A stretch of 64,000 nucleotides of DNA from Pseudoxanthomonas sangjuensis. GTDB taxonomy: Bacteria; Pseudomonadota; Gammaproteobacteria; Xanthomonadales; Xanthomonadaceae. The stretch lies in NCBI RefSeq assembly GCF_010211755.1, contig NZ_PDWR01000001.1, positions 124,001-188,000 on the forward strand, read 5' to 3'. Positions within the stretch are counted from its first letter, which is position 1; every line of letters begins with the position of its first letter. The notes below the pieces were generated by a model. That model was not told where the DNA came from. It was given only the letters and a program-made list of their open reading frames with translations, and did not search any database. The translations under genes and the position numbers were made by a program. This document shows positions 59,206-64,000 of this stretch, one piece after another.

Positions 59206-59231
59206 GACCCGCGCGGCTGCCCGCGCGGGTC
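59206..59231 (-). terminator. Perfect 11-bp stem-loop between TonB receptor and GH9 gene
   Basis: GACCCGCGCGG pairs with CCGCGCGGGTC around a 4-base loop, 23 bases past the receptor stop, followed on the minus strand by TTTCTCC. It has the same size and placement as the hairpin at 24456. Confidence 0.65.
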
Positions 59232-59253
59232 CTGTCGTGCCCGGAGCCTGCGC

Positions 59254-62200
59254 TTACCAACTGCCGCGCAACACCAGCGAGTAGCGGCGGTCGTTCTCGA
59301 ACCAGGCGCGGGTGTACATCGTGTCGTCCACGTAGCCGTCGCGCAGATACTTGCGTGGCCCCACCAGCAGCTTGGTCACGCTGTTGGTCAGGTTGTTGAC
59401 CTGCACGCCGAGCTGCATGCCCTTGCCGATGTTGTAGAAGAACGAGCCATCCACCTGGCCGTAGTCGTCGTTCCAGGTGGGCAGGAAGGTGATCGCGTCG
59501 CTGGAGGTCAACAGGTAGCGCGAACGCCAGTTGTAGGCAAGGCGCATGGAAATCTTGCCTTTCTCGTAGATGGCGATGGCGTTGTACGATCGCTTGGACA
59601 GGCCTTCCAGCGGCAGGTCGACGGCGCCGGCGCGGGCGGCGGAGGCGTACGGGCTGACCACGGCGTTGGTGCCGCCGCTGCTGTCCACGAAGGTGTAGTT
59701 GGCCTGCACGCCGAACCCGGGCAGGAAGTCGAAGAACTGCGAGTAGCCGACTTCGAAGCCGCGGATCTTGCCCTCGTCCAGGTTGTGGGTGCGGGTGATC
59801 AGGTAGTCGTTGCCGAACAGGGTCTCGGTGGTGGCCATGGAAGCGAAATAGCCTTCCACGTTCTTGTAGAACAGGGTGGCGTACAGGCTGTTGCCGGGGC
59901 CGAAATACCATTCCAGAGAGGTGTCGAACTGAGTGGCGCGCATCGGCTTGAGCTCGGGGTTGCCGCCGTTGCCGGTGAAGGACATGTCGGCTTCGCCGCA
60001 GCTGCCCGGTTCGCGCAGGCCGTCGCTGATCGCGTCCTCGCACGCCGCGGCGCTGGCCTGCAGCGGCAACCACGCCTGCATCAGGCGGAACTCCGGCCGG
60101 GCGATGGCCTTGGACGCGGCGAAGCGCCACTGCCAGCCTTCGCCGAAGCGCACGCGCAGGTTCAGGCTGGGCAGCACGTCGGTGTACGAGCTCTTGGTCT
60201 CGGTGCTGAAGGACTGGCCGGCGAACTTCGCCAGCACTTCCGGGGTCACCACCTCCGCCCAGCTTTCCATGTTGGGCATCGTCCCGCCGCCGATGGTATC
60301 GACACTGGTCTTGACCACGCGCACGCCGACATTGCCGTCCACCTTGTCGCCGCCGAAGTACAGCACGCCATATCCGGCCTGGGTGCGTTCGTCCTGGGTA
60401 TTGGTGCTGTCCGGCCCGTAGGCGATGGGCCGCCACTTCGCATTGGGAAGCAGGGCGAGGGTCGAGGCAACGGCGCCGATGTCGACCATGCTGTTCTTCG
60501 GCGACCAGAACTGCGTCGGCATGTTGGCTCCGCCGCCGAAGAAGTCGTCCATCGAATACAGCTCGGAGTCGCCGGTCTGGTACAGGTCCAGCCAGGCCAC
60601 GTTGGCGCGGGTCGGGTCGGCGTTGGCGCCGGTCAGCTTGTTCCAGTCGTCGCTGATGACGCCCCAGTTCCAGGTCGTGAACAGGTTGCGGTAGCTGCGG
60701 TCGGCCACGCGCGCGCCCCAGCGGAAGAAGCGCAGCCAGTCGCCGTCCTGGAAGGTGTATTCCAGATCGACCCGGCCGGCGCGCTCGACGCCCTCGCTGT
60801 CGCCGAGGTGGTCCATGGCCGAACGCCAGAAGTAGTTGCTCTGGTCGGTGACGGTGGACGGGTCGGCGACCGTCACCGACGGGTACTTGCCGCCCAGGTC
60901 GATGGTCATGCCCTGCAGCAGGGTCGAGGCGTGCAGCGAGAAATCGACGTTGCTGCTTTCCGACTTCACGTACTGGAAGTCGCCGCGGGCGGTCAGGCGG
61001 TCGGTGATGTAGTGCTGGAATCCGGCCGCCCAGTCGGTGGTCTTCGATTCCTGCGCATTGATGCGGTTGCCGCTGACGAACTGGATGCCGGTGTTGCCCT
61101 GGTATACGCCGGGATTCCCGTTGTCGAGGTCGCTGGGCTGGCCCGTCCAGCCGCCCTGGCGCACGGTGCCGCGGATGAAACGGCCGTTCTCGTCGTACTC
61201 GAACCGGGTGCCGAGCGCCGGGATCAGGTTGTTGGACATGTCGGCCAAGCCATCCTGATAGATCGGGTTGTAGTGGTCGGCGACGCCGTTCCAGTTGGGC
61301 TGGTTCTTCTGCGAGGCCCCGGCGAACTCCATGAAGTGCTCGTTCCAGGTCATGTCGTACTGCGAGGTGATGAACTGGGCGTAGAGTTCGGTGTCCTCGC
61401 TGGGCCGCCACTGGAAGGCGAGCGCGCCGCCCTGGCGCTTGCGCTCGAAATCGGTGCGCCGCCAGTTGACGCCGCCGGGCACGAACACCTGGTCGAGGCC
61501 GGAGCCTGCCAGCAGCGCGTCGCGCTGCGATTCCGCCGACTGCCACGATCCCGCGTCCCAGTCGTAGACCCAGTCGGTTTCCGAACCTTCCGTCTGCTCG
61601 GCCGGCTTGCGGCCGCGACGGTCGAAGGGCATCAGCTGGATGCCGTCCGAACGCGTGGACATTTCCGAGTAGGACAGATTGGCCAGGAAGCCCATTTCGC
61701 CGGCGCCGGTCTCCCAGCGGTCGCTGAACAGGAACGAGGCCGAGGGCTTGGCGTCCTTCGCCTTGTCGCCGTAGTTGTAGTCGATGCTGCCGGCGATCTT
61801 GCGGCCGGCCTCGTCGAAGGGCTTGCGCGTGCGCAGGTTGACCGTGCCGCCCAGGCCGCCTTCGATGATCTCGGCCGAGGGGTTCTTGTACACGTCCACG
61901 CCGGCCATCAGCTCGGCCGGCACTTCCTCGAAGTTGATGCCGCGGCCGCCGCTGGCGCTGAACACGTCGCGCCCGTTCAGTTCGCCGCGAACGAAGGTCA
62001 GGCCGCGGATCATCACCCCGCTGCCTTCGGCGGAGAAGTGGTCGGTATCGTCGCGCGAGGCGAAGCCGGTGACGGTCACGCCGCTGATGCGCTTGATGGT
62101 TTCGGTGACGCTGCGGTCGGGCAGGGCGCCGATGTCCTCGGCGGTGATCGAGTCGACGATCTGTTCGGCGTCCTGCTTGATGTCCTGGGCGCGGATGATG

Positions 62201-62412
62201 CTGCCGCGCACGCCGGTGACCACGACGGCATCGAGTGCCGTGGCTTCCGGCTGCTTGTTTCCATCCGCCGGCGGCGGCGGTGCGTCCTGCGCATGCAGCG
62301 CGCCTGCGGACAGGGCCAGGACGACGCCCGTCGCCAGGGCGGAGCGGTGGATGTGCCGGCACAGGCGTGCCCCTACGACGCGCCCGTTGGCGCGGATCGC
62401 TTGTTTCTGCAT
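59254..62412 (-). CDS. TonB-dependent receptor (carbohydrate-type)
   Basis: A 1052-residue outer-membrane receptor. Start ATG 62412 follows GGAGGGG at 9 bases; a TTG six codons earlier is less likely. Order: a long signal sequence (about 1-42, ending GALHAQD), TonB box-like LDAVVVTGVRGSI, plug domain (DRSVTETIKRISGVTVTGF, GVMIRGLTFVRGELNG), then a large barrel ending RYSLVLRGSW with a terminal aromatic. It belongs to the VVVTGVRGSI receptor group common in Caulobacter and Xanthomonas, many members of which carry plant polysaccharide fragments. It forms a receptor-GH9 pair. Confidence 0.94.
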   Translation of the reverse strand: MQKQAIRANGRVVGARLCRHIHRSALATGVVLALSAGALHAQDAPPPPADGNKQPEATALDAVVVTGVRGSIIRAQDIKQDAEQIVDSITAEDIGALPDRSVTETIKRISGVTVTGFASRDDTDHFSAEGSGVMIRGLTFVRGELNGRDVFSASGGRGINFEEVPAELMAGVDVYKNPSAEIIEGGLGGTVNLRTRKPFDEAGRKIAGSIDYNYGDKAKDAKPSASFLFSDRWETGAGEMGFLANLSYSEMSTRSDGIQLMPFDRRGRKPAEQTEGSETDWVYDWDAGSWQSAESQRDALLAGSGLDQVFVPGGVNWRRTDFERKRQGGALAFQWRPSEDTELYAQFITSQYDMTWNEHFMEFAGASQKNQPNWNGVADHYNPIYQDGLADMSNNLIPALGTRFEYDENGRFIRGTVRQGGWTGQPSDLDNGNPGVYQGNTGIQFVSGNRINAQESKTTDWAAGFQHYITDRLTARGDFQYVKSESSNVDFSLHASTLLQGMTIDLGGKYPSVTVADPSTVTDQSNYFWRSAMDHLGDSEGVERAGRVDLEYTFQDGDWLRFFRWGARVADRSYRNLFTTWNWGVISDDWNKLTGANADPTRANVAWLDLYQTGDSELYSMDDFFGGGANMPTQFWSPKNSMVDIGAVASTLALLPNAKWRPIAYGPDSTNTQDERTQAGYGVLYFGGDKVDGNVGVRVVKTSVDTIGGGTMPNMESWAEVVTPEVLAKFAGQSFSTETKSSYTDVLPSLNLRVRFGEGWQWRFAASKAIARPEFRLMQAWLPLQASAAACEDAISDGLREPGSCGEADMSFTGNGGNPELKPMRATQFDTSLEWYFGPGNSLYATLFYKNVEGYFASMATTETLFGNDYLITRTHNLDEGKIRGFEVGYSQFFDFLPGFGVQANYTFVDSSGGTNAVVSPYASAARAGAVDLPLEGLSKRSYNAIAIYEKGKISMRLAYNWRSRYLLTSSDAITFLPTWNDDYGQVDGSFFYNIGKGMQLGVQVNNLTNSVTKLLVGPRKYLRDGYVDDTMYTRAWFENDRRYSLVLRGSW

Positions 62413-62491
62413 GTTGCAGTTCCCCTCCAAGAGACTGAAAACGCGGAAGAAATCCGGGTTGGCGTGCCGCCGGCGTGGCGGTCGCGGTCGA

Positions 62492-62505
62492 TGATAGCGC
62501 TAACA
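62492..62505. promoter_or_regulatory. xyl-box-like operator before the TonB receptor/GH9 pair
   Basis: TGATAGCGCTAACA, 80 bases before the receptor start. It differs at one base from the xyl-box TGGTAGCGCTAACA as I recall it from the Xanthomonas campestris xylan system. The TAGCGCTA centre is a typical LacI-family palindrome and is unlike the AACGTT operators of the 17-38 kb locus. Confidence 0.6.
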
Positions 62506-62617
62506 TTCGAGGTGGACATGCTGCACCGCAGCTGAACCCGGGCGTGGGAACTCACGCTCTTGCGGCCGATCGCGCCGGCCGTGCGATGCCCACGGGCATG
62601 CCATGCACGGGAAACAC

Positions 62618-62647
62618 AAAAAAAGCGCGCCGGGGAACCGGTGCGCT
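62618..62647 (-). terminator. Rho-independent terminator of the response regulator
   Basis: On the minus strand AGCGCACCGG pairs with CCGGCGCGCT (one mismatch) around TTCC and is followed by seven T. It lies 26 bases past the response-regulator stop. Confidence 0.85.
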
Positions 62648-62672
62648 GGTCATGGATGCGGCGGATTGTGGC

Positions 62673-63062
62673 TCAGGCCGCGCCCGGCGGCGTGTCGAGG
62701 CTCTTGAACACGCGGTCGATGACTTCGGCCAGTTCGTCCTCGGAGAACGGCTTGGTCAGGTAGGCGCGCGCGCCCTGGCGCATGCCCCACATGCGGTCGG
62801 GGTCCTGGTCCTTGGTGGTCACCAGGATGACCGGGATGTGCTTGGTGGTTTCCTCGCGGCTCAGGCTGCGGGTGGCCTGGAACCCGTTCAGGTTGGGCAT
62901 GACCACGTCCATCAGCACCATGTCCGGCAGCTCGCGCTTGGCCACTTCCACGCCGGCCGCGCCGTCTTCGGCGGTGATCGACTGATGCCCCAGCTTCTCG
63001 ACGATGCGCTGGATGCCGAGCAGTTGCGACGGCGAGTCGTCGACGATCAGGATGCGAGCCAT
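62673..63062 (-). CDS. Single-domain response regulator (PilG/PilH/CheY type)
   Basis: A 129-residue receiver domain without an output domain. The acidic pair is in ILIVDDSPSQ, the phospho-acceptor Asp in MVLMDVVMPNLNGF, the conserved Thr in ILVTTKDQ and Lys in LTKPFSED. ATG 63062 has AAGGGGG upstream. Similar proteins act in Pil-Chp twitching-motility or chemotaxis pathways; the kinase and pil genes are not nearby, so which pathway it serves is unknown. Confidence 0.9.
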   Translation of the reverse strand: MARILIVDDSPSQLLGIQRIVEKLGHQSITAEDGAAGVEVAKRELPDMVLMDVVMPNLNGFQATRSLSREETTKHIPVILVTTKDQDPDRMWGMRQGARAYLTKPFSEDELAEVIDRVFKSLDTPPGAA

Positions 63063-63160
63063 GTATTTACCCCCTTGGATGGAACCCCGGCCACGATTGT
63101 AGTGTGACTTTGTGGCTTGGCTAGTGGGGAAACGGCCGGCTGGCGTGACCGGCTGCGCGT

Positions 63161-64000
63161 TTATCCGATTTTGACCAGGGTGCGGCCCAGCGAGCCGCCC
63201 GCCAGCATGTTCCCGAAGGTCCCGGACAGTCCGTCCAGCGTGGTTTCCCGGGTGCAGATCGCGTCGAGGCGGGCCGGCTTCCATTCCCCGGCCAGCCGCC
63301 GCCAGATGTCGTCGCGGATGTCGCGGGCGGTCCCTGCCGAGGCCACGCCCAGCAACGAGACGCCGCGGATGATGAAGGGCATCACGGTCATCGGCAGTTC
63401 CGGGGTCGCGGCCAGGCCGGCCGAAGCGACGCTGCCGTAGGGCGCGGTCTGTGCCAGCAGGCTGGCCAGCATCGGTCCGCCGACGTTGTCGAGGCCGCCG
63501 CCGAAGCGCGCCGATTCCATCGGCCGGGTCGTCGCCAGCGCGTCGCGGCCGAGCACCTGCGTCGCGCCGATCGATTTCAGGTAATCCGCCTGCTCCGGCT
63601 TGCCGCTGATCGCGTGCACCTCGAAGCCGGCCTTGCTGAAGATGTCGACGGCCAGCGAGCCGACGCCGCCGGTCGCGCCGGTCACGGCCAGCGGGCCGAG
63701 CGCCGGCGCCTGCCGGTTCTCGCGCATGCGATACAGCGCCAGTGCGGCGGTGAAGCCGGCGGTGCCGAGGATCATGCTTTCGCGCAGGCTCAGGCCTTCC
63801 GGCAGGGGAATGACCCACTGCGATTCCAGCCGTGCGTATTCGGCGTAGCCGCCGTCGCGGGTTTCGCCCAGGCCGCTGCCGGTGACGAGGACCGGGTCGC
63901 CTTCGCGGAATTTCGGGTCGCGCGATTCGACCACGTGCCCGGCCACGTCGATGCCGCCGACCAGCGGGAACCGGCGCAGGATCTTGCCCTTGCCGGTGCC
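63161..64000 (-). CDS. acuI: AcuI/YhdH-type NADPH-dependent acrylyl-CoA reductase, cut by right edge
   Basis: 280 residues of a medium-chain dehydrogenase/reductase are present; the N-terminal 45-50 lie beyond base 64000. The YhdH/AcuI marks are LVGGIDVAGHVVESRDPKF, GDPVLVTGSGLGETRDGGYAEYAR, the nucleotide loop VTGATGGVGSLAVDIF, and the ending GSLGRTLVKIG. There are no zinc cysteines, as expected for this group. AcuI reduces acryloyl-CoA to propionyl-CoA. The frame is open to the edge. Confidence 0.9.
   Translation of the reverse strand, partial: GTGKGKILRRFPLVGGIDVAGHVVESRDPKFREGDPVLVTGSGLGETRDGGYAEYARLESQWVIPLPEGLSLRESMILGTAGFTAALALYRMRENRQAPALGPLAVTGATGGVGSLAVDIFSKAGFEVHAISGKPEQADYLKSIGATQVLGRDALATTRPMESARFGGGLDNVGGPMLASLLAQTAPYGSVASAGLAATPELPMTVMPFIIRGVSLLGVASAGTARDIRDDIWRRLAGEWKPARLDAICTRETTLDGLSGTFGNMLAGGSLGRTLVKIG

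Overview
The window is high-GC, densely packed gammaproteobacterial chromosome, most likely from a member of the Xanthomonadaceae/Lysobacteraceae (Lysobacter, Luteimonas, Thermomonas or a relative). The reasons are the smc-zipA-ligA order, the scpA-scpB-rluB cluster, a GyrA with Gln at position 83, a DUF3011 lipoprotein, large Oar-like TonB-dependent receptors paired with a tryptophan-halogenase-family flavoprotein, and the intergenic palindrome GTAGGAGCGGC. No rRNA, tRNA, CRISPR array, transposase or integrase was seen.

Layout. 0-5.6 kb: an M14 carboxypeptidase (cut by the left edge), a POT peptide transporter, a rhomboid protease, small proteins, a DUF3298-type lipoprotein and cyclopropane-fatty-acid synthase. 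5.7-7.9 kb: a translationally coupled three-gene cassette encoding an exported transglutaminase-like protein, an exported Rhs-tip protein with an HEVSH metallopeptidase-like end, and a small exported cysteine-containing protein that is probably its immunity partner. The second half of the cassette is visibly poorer in GC than its surroundings. 8-17.5 kb: housekeeping genes (dcp, glutathione peroxidase, two paralogous small proteins, a TlpA-like thioredoxin, fpr, rluB-scpB-scpA, YciI and BolA proteins).

17.5-39 kb is a beta-glucan utilisation region: a GH3 beta-glucosidase, a LacI-family repressor, a TonB receptor, the halogenase-like protein, a GH144-type glucanase, an ABC sugar transporter without its ATPase, then a leftward GH1-glk-hypothetical-edd-eda set, with the ugpC-type ATPase divergent from GH1. 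Four near-identical LacI-type operators (core AAAACGTTTACA) lie before bglX, lacI, the TonB receptor and the GH1/ugpC divergent promoter. The region therefore reads as one regulon that takes an outer-membrane glucan to pyruvate and glyceraldehyde-3-phosphate through the Entner-Doudoroff pathway.

39-56 kb: an aromatic/aspartate aminotransferase, smc, zipA, an orphan DUF4255-like gene, a Tat-exported HisC-like aminotransferase, ligA, epmA, a DUF3011 lipoprotein, mtnA, gyrA and a peroxiredoxin. 55.8-57.4 kb: hsp20 behind a good sigma-32 promoter that overlaps a perfect palindrome, followed by cbpA. 57.4-62.5 kb: a second carbohydrate module (TonB receptor plus GH9 cellulase) behind a site close to the Xanthomonas xyl-box. 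The right end has a PilG/PilH-like response regulator and an AcuI-type reductase cut by the edge.

Leading candidates for something undescribed are the exported Rhs-tip toxin/immunity cassette coupled to a transglutaminase, the halogenase-like enzyme inside the glucan regulon, and matching 11-bp stem-loops placed directly after both TonB-receptor genes.
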